From positions 744,001-808,000 of the forward strand of contig NW_026570252.1 of the NCBI RefSeq assembly GCF_019649055.1: a stretch of 64,000 nt of DNA, read 5' to 3'. Below the pieces are notes generated by a model, which was given only the letters and a program-made list of their open reading frames with translations, made no database searches and had not been told where the DNA came from. This document shows positions 55,080 through 64,000 of this stretch, piece by piece. Numbering within the stretch: the stretch's first letter is position 1; every line of letters starts with the position of its first letter. Source of the stretch: Paramacrobiotus metropolitanus (Eukaryota; Tardigrada; Eutardigrada; Parachela; Macrobiotidae). A program made the translations under genes and the position numbers.

Positions 55080-56159
55080 CGAGGACGAGCTTAGTATATG
55101 TGATAGACAAAACAACTAGCGAGAGAATCTGATAACCATGCCCGGCCAGTGCAACACGGGCAACCACCCAGGTTTGTCAGTGCTGGTAAACACATCACAT
55201 TTAATACAAATAATCACCCCAGTAATACCGCACACTTTATTTCTTACAGTAACACTTTGACTTTGTAGAACCACATGTGAAATTTCAGAGGACTCACTTT
55301 TTACCAATTCTGAAAGATTTTTTAATTTAAGTCGGAGTATTTGTCACATCGCTAAGTCCGCTACGAGTGTTTCTTTTTCGCTTATTTTTCTGCAGCAGTT
55401 TTTCTGCTTCCCGTTGCTCGAGCTCTGCGATTACTTTACTGTCCGTTACTTTACTGTCCGTCCCTGCTTTGGCGCGCAGACGAGAATCTTGAAGTTTTCT
55501 CTTTCTCTGAGGATGAGCGCTCATGAAATTATGGTGCCAATCTGCAGCCACTTTGTCTGCTGCAACCGATGGAAGAAAACCTGCTTTAGAGATTGTGAAC
55601 GCCACAATCTCTTCTATCTGTCAGGTTCCCCGTTCTACAAGCCTTCAGCGCCAAGGCCATAAAATCATCGTACGCTGCTGGTAAAGGCACGTCGCTGGCA
55701 GGTTCCTCCACACAATTCTCACTCAACGGTAGGCCCGAAATAACGCTGATACTCGCGCAAGAAATCTCCATCGCAGGTGCAGAAAACAAACTGGCAGGTA
55801 GCCGTACGTCGGTGATATTCTCATCGTAGTGCATCTCGCCAGATGAATCTTTATATTTAGATGGTAATTTTATAACATTATTATCAAGAGCTTGGTTAAT
55901 TAATGTAAGTCACTGGTTACTGGAAATTTTGCGGAGAACCAATTATAAACAATGTTATAAAACCAAAACAAAACTCGCATTTAAATTTTAATACGAGTGT
56001 GCGTTACAGAAAATAGCAGGCCGTGTTCAGCTGACGGCTGTGTGACGGCGCGCGGCTACCGCCAGCCTAAGGTGGCTGACAGTGTTGCACAGCACGCAAA
56101 TGGTTATCAGATTCTCTCGCTAGTTTTTTTGTCTATCACATGTACTAAGCTCGTCCTCG
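55080..56159 (-). mobile_element. 1.08-kb TA-flanked DNA transposon with long inverted ends
   Basis: The first 58 bp (starting CGAGGACGAGCTTAGTA and containing ACTAGCGAGAGAATCTG) recur inverted at 56104-56159. TA stands on both sides (55078-55079 and 56160-56161). It separates the conserved upstream block of unit 7 (56239) from its first exon (54664). Inside is one minus-strand coding remnant. Confidence 0.85.
55327..55834 (-). pseudogene. decayed protein gene inside the TA-flanked transposon
   Basis: Two frames, 55834-55586 and 55605-55327, join only with a frameshift near 55610, after GNLTD. The product would contain MALALKACRTGNLT, EEIVAFTISKAGFLPS and ADWHHNFMSAHPQRKRKLQD, then a charged tail ELEQREAEKLLQKNKRKRN. 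The WHHNFMSAHP stretch recalls the CENP-B/pogo-type helix-turn-helix segment that precedes transposase cores (Wxx-F-xxRHP). That resemblance is weak, and no DDE core is present. Confidence 0.4.
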
Positions 56160-56253
56160 TATATTATGAGCAGCTGCACGGCAGGTGTTTACATTTTATC
56201 AGTCTACAATATTTTCAGCGAGCGTGTACAGTGCAACACGCTGGAGGCATTTC

Positions 56254-56985
56254 TCAAGCGGCGAGAAAGCTAAAAGTATCGGGTACGCCGGATGTTTCGA
56301 CTTGATGGAAAGCGATCGATATACAGAGCACGCACACTACTTATCGGTTAATTTAGTACCTAAATCGGTATCCTACATTGTATCGGTATGTGAATGGTTA
56401 CTTGCCGGTTACATCTATCTACCGGGAAAATTTATTAGCGCGCAACCGCATTCAACAGTGTAATTAACAGGCAGGTACAGAACTGGCATCGAGGATTTTA
56501 CAGGTAATAGCAAGAATTTTATTGCGCCTTCTTGGTAAATTGCTTGCTGTTAACTCGAAATTCTCGTTGCCAGTTCTGTACCTGCCTTTAAATTTCTACT
56601 CCAATCTGCGGATCCGTCTTAACTCTTTACTGGCATTTAAAATTGTTTTTGTTCGACCAGACTTAAATTCCCCTTGGGGTTGTCTGCTCTTGTGCCGTAA
56701 TAACAATAATAATTAATAATAATAATAATGATGAAGTGAAAATACAGCAAAGCGCTGTGGTTTAGAAGCCAATACATCGTAGCTAACAGTTTTATTACTT
56801 ATGGTAAGTACTAACACGGTTGAAATGTTATCCGGAAAGTATTGTTCAAATAAAATTTATAAAAAATATCATTATTTAACAGGGTGAGCCATTGTGTAAA
56901 AGGATACAGCTGTGTGCAAGAAACAACTTTTTATTTTACAAAATCTTTACACTGAACCAAAATTAATTTCCAAAACTGCTTTACA
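56254..56985. other. spacer between units 7 and 8
   Basis: It contains a short inverted duplication (AACTGGCAACGAGAATTTCG against its complement, around 56475-56585) and an AAT trinucleotide run (56698-56730). No gene is seen. Confidence 0.5.
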
Positions 56986-57061
56986 TTAGCGTTTCAAGCA
57001 GTCTTGAACCAGCGTCCGTAATGCCGGAGAAAACGGAGGGAGAGCCTGGACTTCGGCTGTT

Positions 57062-59719
57062 TTATACCATTGAAGGTACAGCTGGTAGACTGTGGAACAT
57101 TTTAACCGCTTCCTCAAATTTATGGTACACAGCAGCGCGCTCCCACGGGTGCCGGCACCGATACCCGATCATGTACATCAGCGCGTCCAAATAAAACGCA
57201 TTTAGGTGCTTGAGTAACGCTTTATCCGAGGCGGTGGTCGTGTCTGGAGGAAAACCGGCAACATTATCAAAAACGCCGAAGGACAAATGTGTTTTCATAC
57301 ACTGGCGCAAGTGAACAATAGTGCCCTGCAACGGAGTCGAAAACTTCGTCCAGTCCGATCCGAACTGATAAATTTTTCTCCGAACCCAGTCCGACTCCGA
57401 ATTTTCAAAATCATACTCCGACCACTCCGATCCGTAAATGTTTTTTACAAATCCGAATCCAGTCCGATCCGCTCCGAAAATTTTTGTCATATTTATTTTT
57501 TATTTCATTCCAGAAAAATCTATAATACCTATACTATCCGCTGCAACAATTAAAGATAGCGCACGCCAGGTTATCATCGAAATTCTCAATTTTCAAAATC
57601 TTCGGAACGTTTATTTGATTTTTATGCAATCTCCGTTTAAATTTTGCGTCGTCTTAGCCATAGATTGCTCATACCTGAGCGTTTTTCGAGTTGCGAATTC
57701 CGAAAATTTTGATCTTTTTGCCATCGCAAAAACCACAGTTTCTGGCTGGTGCTTTCACGTGTTAGTGGCATCTCTTTTAGTTCTCAACAAAAGAACTCAT
57801 AAAAGTTGTAATTCGGATTTTTTTTTATTGAACAAGCTTCGCTTCTAACAAAGGGCACGGAGTAAGTAACTGAAGTTAACGTAAGTAATAGAAGTAGCTA
57901 CGTTTAGTGCTTTACCGAATCACACAGAAGCCTCGCGCGGAGCGCGAAGCTGGCGATGCTTTTTGTCCAAAAAATTATGGAAATTCTATAAAAATCAGTT
58001 GAAAATATAATTTTATTTCGGATAATTCGGAGTCATAATTACATCCGAATCCGATCCATTCAGGCAAGCCTAAACTCCGAAACCACTCCGATCCGAATTT
58101 TTTTAAAACAAATCCGTCCAATCCGCTCCGAAAATCGGAGTGGATTCGGAGCGGTTCGGATTTACCAGTCCGTTGCAGGGCTCTAGCACTGAACAATTCT
58201 CTAAACCCCGCAACAAATTGCTCGGAGTAAATCAATCTATACCTGGATCAAAAAACGCTGCGGCCAACAGTAGATAGGATTCCGTTAGCGTCAACCCGAT
58301 TCTGTTGAACATAGAACTGAATTTGTAACAGAACCGAATGTATTCGGGATCCAATCCCATAATCTCCATCCAGTAGTTGCTGGCGTGAATCTGCTCGGGG
58401 CCCGGTAAGGGGTAATAATAATCTCCTTTGTGACAATATTTTATATAGTTGAGCTACGAACAGCAAACAGTAAATAGGATAGGCAAACACAATTAATGTG
58501 AACATTATAGAAACCGTCCGTACCAAATTAGTAACAAACGATTTCTCCGCCAGCAAAATATTGCGATCTGCCGGGCTGATGTCCTCAAAACCAGGCAGCA
58601 TGGCGACAAACTGTGCCAGGCGGGTTTTGTCATTTTGACGTTTCTTGTGCATTCCCACCAGAAAGCGCTTTAGCGACGTCTGCGGTTGATACTGTAAAAT
58701 AGAAGCCATAAATGATTTTGTGCCGAACGTCGACCGGCAGCGTTTGCTACGAGTAAGCACCTTCAAGCGTCACGGTAAAAACAAACACAAAGTTAGTAAA
58801 AAAATAATCTTTTGAGTAAAAATAAGTACGAAATTTTTAGGGAGGGAAAATGCGAATAAATCAGTTCCAAAGAAGGAAAACTCCCTGGTCAAAAAGGAGA
58901 TTTTTATATTCAAAAAGAAGAAGAAAATATTCGCGCCTAATACCCTTTGACTACGTTCAGAATTCCGAGCTGCCAAATTTTGCTGAAATGTTTTTTTTAA
59001 ACGCTAAGCTAAGTAAAGAGTAAACCCTCTCGAATCTAGAGAAAAATGGTAATTTTCAAAATTTTCTAACTTGCCGACTGTCATATGCAGAAATCTTACC
59101 GGTATTTGCTGAGCTGCGAGGGCGGACGCCATGAACGCGGAATACACGGCAATCTGGTCTCCGTAGGCGATCTCGTACGCCGCACACACCGCGCCACCGG
59201 CTTTCTGCAGCATCACATCGCGGGAATCGCTCACATCGGCGTACATACTGAAGTACGAATTCGGCGGCACAACCGGGCGAAATGTCGCGGTGACACTCAA
59301 GAAGCCCTCAAGATCTGTTAAAAATTTTGTTTGTCAACTCCAAACATGGCAGCATGAAGCATATGCCATGGATGCTGACCACAAGGAGGGACAACTTTAC
59401 GGAAACCGAGCGGGAACGTTGCCCGGGTCGGCTGGAAATCTTCGTTAAAATGTCCACGCAGCAGAGACTGCACTTTTAGGTGTTTTGCCTGTCGGGATGA
59501 GATGGATGGTTCCTGTGCTGATGGCGGATCATCAGCTGCAAAAAATTGCCGATTGGACGCACGAGAATTAATCAACTAGTAGGCTGCGTGGATTCCACTA
59601 AATCAGCTGCCAGATATAAACAGATTGCACGATTGCAGTTTGAGAACTGTAGTCTTACTGTACACGGAATGTCTCCGCTTTGATGGCCGCTCTTCTCCGT
59701 TTTCTTCCGTATCATCCAT
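57062..59719 (-). CDS. nuclear-receptor LBD-only protein, unit 8 (C-terminally truncated)
   Basis: Exons 59659-59719, 59380-59535, 59100-59314, 58524-58691, 58243-58453 and 57062-57243 join in frame to 330 residues. Exon 1 contains GEERPSKRRHS. Exon 4 has FVAMLPGFEDISPADRNILL, the helix 3-5 signature. In exon 6 the frame shifts after KMFHS (about 57090) and stops at 57062, so helix 11 and the AF-2 segment are not translated. The remaining codons, ending LVQDCLKR at 56986, are still present and open in another frame. A net shift of one base (or loss of two) explains it. The product could be inert or act as a receptor lacking AF-2. Intron 5 holds a MITE. Confidence 0.75.
57322..58184. mobile_element. 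MITE with TCCGATCCGAA subterminal arrays in intron 5 of unit 8
   Basis: The left end GCCCTGCAACGGAGTCG mirrors the right end GTCCGTTGCAGGGC. Next to each end is a cluster of degenerate TCCGATCCGAA units (57345-57480, and 58030-58165 in the opposite sense). The interior, including a 136-codon frame at 57438-57848, shows no recognised transposase. Clustered subterminal repeats usually serve as transposase binding sites. Confidence 0.8.
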
Positions 59720-59724
59720 GACGC

Positions 59725-60845
59725 TAACGTTATTGCATTAAGCTCTCTAAAAAACGAAGCATATACAAGTATTCGTTTAATGTGTCCGCATTAAACGAAT
59801 GTCAAAGACCGGGGCTCGCGCCATTTGCCTTACAAAATCATTTTATTCTGGCATCGGACTTGTGGCTTTCGCTCCAGATTACTTCGACCATTGCATGTCT
59901 TAATACCTGTACTTGGCAAAAATGTTCAAGCCATCCTAGAAATGTAACAGAAAAATGAAATTCACACACAAATCTTAAAACACTGTGCCAAATGCTGCCT
60001 TGAACGACGAAGTACATAGAGCTCCACGGAAACTGTCTCAGTACAATGTTTAATATTTGTATGTGCGCAGTTTACAGCGAGCTGCTACAGTGCAGGATGC
60101 TGGAGGCATTTTTACGCTTAGCTCGAACTGCCACATGCCGACAGATCTACGGCACCGGGTGAGCTGGATGGAAATCGATCGATATAATACGAGTAGGTAG
60201 TACGCACTATGCTACCTACTGATCGATGCAGCGATGCCGTATGCCGAACGTAAACAGTAGCATGTTACAGCTCTATCATGTACATATGTATCGTACAACA
60301 TTACAGTAGCGCGGAATCGTCTGAATGTGAAAGATTCAAAAATAATACGAGTACTCAAGTTGGTTATTAGTTATGAGTGTTTTTAAACTAGGAGAATGAA
60401 CCGATGATACCGGAGCACAGCTTCTCCTGTTTTACGTACAACGCCATTCGGCAAACTGACGCTTACCGTAATTGTCAGCGAACATTCACCAAAACACTGC
60501 ATTTTTGCACTCATGAAACTTTTGTTACCAGTACTTAATTTTCTCAATAAAAATTTACCGCTAAAATAATATCACATCTAAAGGAAGGATGATAAATTAA
60601 GTCATAAAAATTAAAATAAAAATTTGTGGAAAAAATGTTAGTGTGGTCCGGAAAATGGCTATTACAGGTAGGTATACAGGTATACGTAACTTAGAGAATG
60701 GTACAAAGTTGACTGTCCGGTAATAGAATACAGATGCTTGTAAGCAAATATTTGCCGAGTACACTCTGACAAATCCGCAAAAACTCGCTCCACATGCAAG
60801 ATGCAGTGCAAGCTTCCAAGTCAATTCACACCAACCTCTATTTCA
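59725..60845. other. upstream region of unit 8
   Basis: It contains the conserved block ATGCTGGAGGCATTTTTACG at 60097, with its upstream ATG on the minus strand. Several TACGAGTA palindromic octamers also occur (60190, 60340). No gene is seen. Confidence 0.5.
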
Positions 60846-60849
60846 CGCT

Positions 60850-61175
60850 CCACGATTTGTTGACCGCGAAACGACGATTACTGATTCCCGCTATTGCTGG
60901 CCGACAAATTGATGACGGACAATTGGCTTTTTTACGAAATCATCGACTTACTGTATTTCGTTGATTGGCATGGTTCGCTTGTCGATCCAGTTCTTGCATT
61001 TCTTAGTGTTTTTCTTACATTTTTTTACGGTTTTCTTTCCTACTTTTTTTAAGGTTTCTCTTTTTAAGTTTTTCTTTTTAAGGTTTTCTTTAAGGTAACG
61101 TATGTACTTTGGGAAGCTGTTTTATCGATCAACACTTTTTCCGACACAATTTTGCCGGTCCGCAAATAGGTAGTC
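60850..61175. repeat. fold-back element, degenerate
   Basis: Left units TTGTTGACCGCGAAACGACG and TTGATGACGGACAATTGGC, a T-rich centre of TTTTAAGGTTTTCTTT units (61010-61100), and right units CCGACACAATTTTGCCGG and GTAGTCGGCAGG. It is the same architecture as 62035-62445. Confidence 0.6.
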
Positions 61176-61453
61176 GGCAGGATGCCAGTAGAAAAGCTCG
61201 AGGGTAGCAACTATGAAGTCGTAGGTGTATCACAAACAATGAACAGCACAGAAGGGCAAATTTCAGAAAGACATGTAGGAACTTGAAACTCATTCGGGAT
61301 GACACTCTATATACTCTCTGACCATCCATCATGGACTCAAAGTATTGTACAACAAGCGGCTAGCTTGGCTCCGGGCTCGCACCCAAGACGTTTCAGGGAC
61401 CATCAATCGACCACTGGGCCCGTGAATTGGTTCCACGGGAAAGCGATTCGCAT

Positions 61454-62008
61454 TCAGTTAATGCTCTCTGAAGCATTCAGACAAGTCGACGTGGCAGTTA
61501 TGAACTGCCAAGGTCGAATGACCGTTGACGCCAAGTCCGACAACAGATTTACGTTCTTTTGCAGGAAATTGATGGTCGACCATCCTCCACCGTGTTTGGT
61601 GTTGTACATCTCTATTGTCTGAGCGGGCTCTGCTTCAGAGTGGTTCCCTCCACAGACATATATCCGGTCATTAATAACATGTACAGCATGTCGACATCTG
61701 GGCTGTCCCAGTGGTTCTATCTCTTCCCATGTACCAGTGTTCAGGTTCAGACGGATACAGTCAGACGATGCACTATCATAGGCCGATAGCACATATCCGC
61801 CGATAATGTACAGGTAGCCGTTGACCACCGCCATTGCAAAGGCCGCTCGCCACTGTGGCAGATTTTGTAAAGCTTCCCATTTACCAATAATTATATTGTA
61901 CCGGTACAGGCGATATCGTGTGGCAAAATATATCTGATCGTCACTTTTTGCCACTTGAGATAATAACAATTCCATCCTGTCAACACAAATCGTTCTAGAA
62001 TCGCCCAT
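61454..62008 (-). pseudogene. Kelch-repeat protein fragment
   Basis: From ATG 62008 the frame encodes about 185 residues. Two Kelch blades are clear: VNGYLYIIGGY followed by DCIRLNLNTGTWEEIEPLG, and INDRIYVCGGN followed by TIEMYNTKHGGGWSTINFLQ. Part of a third precedes them (QIYFATRYRLYRYN). Full Kelch propellers have five to seven blades, and the usual BTB-BACK part is not present. The frame ends after QKN, perhaps at a lost splice donor (GTAAAT at about 61552). Upstream it runs directly into a fold-back element. I read it as a 5'-truncated copy or one part of a split gene; expression is unknown. Confidence 0.65.
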
Positions 62009-62034
62009 TGTCGTGATTTCGGTCAAAAACACAG

Positions 62035-62445
62035 CACACCGACAATTTGCTGACTGCTGTATTCCTGACAGACAACTTGCTGAACGACCTTTTGCTGAAC
62101 ACCGACACTTTGCTGATGACACATTGCTGACCAACAAAACAACTTTTTTCGCAGCCCACAAAAATTCAAGAATTCTAGGAAACCCAAAGAAAACCTATAA
62201 ATGACCTAAGTAAACTTTAGGAAACCTAAATCTAACAAAACCTAAGAAAACTTAAAAAAACCTACGTAAGCCAAAGAAAACCTAAGAAAAACTACGAAAA
62301 CGCGTATTTGGACGTAATAAAACGCTAAGAAATCTAAGAAACCCAATTAAAGCACTCAGAAACTAAGAAACCTCGGAACGTGACCGAAAAGCAAGCTGCC
62401 GGTCAACAAAATACTTCCCGCAAAAAGTCGGACAACAAAAGTGGG
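62035..62445. repeat. fold-back element upstream of the Kelch fragment
   Basis: The left arm (62038-62140) has six units like GACAATTTGCTGAC and GACAACTTGCTGAACG. The centre (62160-62380) has many CCTAAGAAAACC units. The right arm (62385-62440) reads GCAAGCTGCCGGTCAACAA and AAAAAGTCGGACAACAA. It is the clearest example of the family. Confidence 0.8.
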
Positions 62446-62525
62446 CAATAATGCAGAAGTGGGCCAGAGTTGCATGGATACATGTTTATTTTGTATTGTG
62501 GGGGGGAGGACCCTGGAATATCTAA

Positions 62526-62596
62526 TGCGCAGCTTGCGACACTGCGGCAGGCTGCAACACTGCGGCAGACTGCGAAACTGCGGCAGGCTGCGACAT
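62526..62596. repeat. 19-bp minisatellite, GCGGCAGGCTGCAACACT units
   Basis: Almost four copies of a unit ACTGCGGCAGGCTGCAAC with substitutions (GGCTGC and GACTGC variants), followed by AT-rich repeats (62640-62690). Confidence 0.9.
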
Positions 62597-62819
62597 ATAA
62601 AATTAATAGCATACTAATATTATATTATGACGACTGTCTGGTGACCTTTTATATATTGACTTTTATATATTGACCTTTTATATTACCATAATACCGGCCA
62701 TTTTAGGGTGCTGCTAGTTTTATTTTATTTCAGAGTTCTTATAGCTAGACATTTTCATAGATAGATAAATGTTTTCCGCGTTAAGACAACCCGTAAGAAA
62801 ATGCATCAACAATTGTTTT

Positions 62820-64000
62820 CTAATAAATATTTAGCCCAGGTGGATAACCTTCGTCGTCGGGGACTATCCGTTTTGTGCCATGTGGTTGAGGTGCAGTAGG
62901 GTGGTTGTAAGGGTTTTGACGCTTCAGTTCTTCAATTGTTTCGTTTAATTCCCGCCTTTTTGATGGAGGCAATGCAAAATCTGCATTATAAGCAGATTCA
63001 TACGCTGTAAACATAAGGCCGAAAGTGTTAACAGACTGCTTATCAACTTTATTTGGGGGACACTTGTACAACACATTTGCTTCCTTTCCGCTGGACATCA
63101 GAAACGGTTTCATAGTTCCAATACCAATTTCGTGCATTTGTTGGGCTGCATCAGAGAATTCTGCCTCTGTTAACCGCACAAACGCTTTCCGGGATCCAAA
63201 TGTATCGTTATAGATGCGGCATGTTACAAACTGCCCGGGTACAAGACCAAGCGAGAAGTTTGACGCTTTGGAAGATGTAGCGGGTCGGATGTTTTCATAC
63301 TCATTGAACGCATCGCCGCTGATATCCGCAAATTTAAATGCTTTTTCCACTGTTTCCAGAGCTATAATATTCGGGATATTGATCGATTTGACTGTGAGCA
63401 TACTGTGGTATGAGGAATCCAAAATATGCTGATCCATCGAAAGCTTCTGTATGTTGTCTTCCAGTTTCGAAATAAAGTCGGACCTGTCGGCAGAATCTTC
63501 GCCATTAGCAATTTTTTGGTTGTGCAAAATCCGCATTCGTTTGACATCAGTAGATATTTTTCCAATGAAATTGAAGGCTTCTGGGGAATAAGTAAGCAAC
63601 AGACCAGGATGTTTTTCCAAATATTCATGTAATTTTTGAAACATTTCTTTCAAATCAACCTTTGGCTTAGGGAGGCATTGCTTAGCTTCTTGGCATTCAG
63701 GTATATCAGTGACAACATTGTCAACTGCCGTGACCAACAGTCTATCCTCCAGGCCATTTCCTGCTGGCCAAGATTTTAATAGACTGCAAAATGGTTGCGG
63801 ATGAAGGCTTCCAAAAAATGCAGAAGATGATCGCGGTAACTTCAGAGATCCGGCGCTTTTGTAAGACACATTAAGGCTTTGACCACCCCAGACCTTGTTC
63901 ATGAGGCTTGCGGCATTTTCTTCTGATAATGTCAGTGTGGCGAGTGTTCCTGCTATTTCATCAGCTACGACGGAACCAAATCCCTTGGTGTCTGTTAGGA
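62820..64000 (-). CDS. unidentified protein, 5' end beyond the window
   Basis: The frame is open from the right edge to the stop at 62820, about 393 codons, without an intron. An internal ATG stands at 63902, but the upstream codons (KGFGSVVADEIAGTLATLTL) read on without a stop, so the start is probably outside. I recognise no domain. Visible features are a helical charged segment (DLKEMFQKLHEYLEKHPGLL), SLGLVPGQFVTCRIYNDTFG, a segment MHEIGIGTMKPFLMSSGKEA, and a Pro-rich end (NPYNHPTAPQPHG). The length and lack of introns differ from the genes nearby, so it could be an element-derived or otherwise acquired gene. That is only a guess. Confidence 0.6.
   Translation of the reverse strand, partial: LTDTKGFGSVVADEIAGTLATLTLSEENAASLMNKVWGGQSLNVSYKSAGSLKLPRSSSAFFGSLHPQPFCSLLKSWPAGNGLEDRLLVTAVDNVVTDIPECQEAKQCLPKPKVDLKEMFQKLHEYLEKHPGLLLTYSPEAFNFIGKISTDVKRMRILHNQKIANGEDSADRSDFISKLEDNIQKLSMDQHILDSSYHSMLTVKSINIPNIIALETVEKAFKFADISGDAFNEYENIRPATSSKASNFSLGLVPGQFVTCRIYNDTFGSRKAFVRLTEAEFSDAAQQMHEIGIGTMKPFLMSSGKEANVLYKCPPNKVDKQSVNTFGLMFTAYESAYNADFALPPSKRRELNETIEELKRQNPYNHPTAPQPHGTKRIVPDDEGYPPGLNIY

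Overview
The window is nuclear DNA from an animal. Genes are split by short GT-AG introns, there is a seven-helix receptor and a nuclear-receptor-type ligand-binding fold, and about half of the sequence is repeats and transposons. No prokaryotic gene organisation, tRNA, rRNA or CRISPR array was seen. An F-box gene with Tudor-like N-terminal repeats recalls protein families I associate with tardigrades. I therefore favour a tardigrade, with low confidence, because no database search was possible.

Layout. Positions 1-5455 are a 51-bp satellite with higher-order structure, broken at about 1436-1850. Positions 5456-7050 hold no recognised gene but contain a TA microsatellite. From 7055 to 59719 there is a head-to-tail array of eight related units, all on the minus strand. 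Each intact unit is a six-exon gene for a protein of about 355-375 residues. A small first exon with basic residues is followed by a nuclear-receptor ligand-binding domain (LBD) with the helix 3-5 signature and an AF-2-like C-terminus. I find no zinc-finger DNA-binding domain anywhere. Units 1, 3, 4 and 7 read open end to end with matching splice phases. Unit 8 is truncated by a frameshift before AF-2. Unit 2 is a decayed pseudogene, unit 5 is broken by a micro-inversion, and unit 6 keeps only its first exon and upstream region.

Other genes lie between the units: a four-exon rhodopsin-like GPCR (32391-34114, +), a two-exon F-box protein (41207-42569, +), a Kelch-repeat fragment (61454-62008, -), and an open protein-coding frame that runs off the right edge (62820-64000, -).

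Mobile DNA fills the gaps. There is a 4.09-kb tyrosine-recombinase retrotransposon of Ngaro/PAT type with complete split direct repeats (19929-24015). A 3.16-kb PIF/Harbinger-like transposon (47675-50832) has a Myb-like gene and a transposase with two TGA stops. A 1.28-kb non-coding LTR element lies at 10841-12121. Several MITE families with TA, TTAA or hAT-like ends are present, as are fold-back elements and a SINE-like insert carrying a 5S-rRNA-like box. Because the units are paralogous, neighbouring copies supply empty sites that verify several of these insertions directly.
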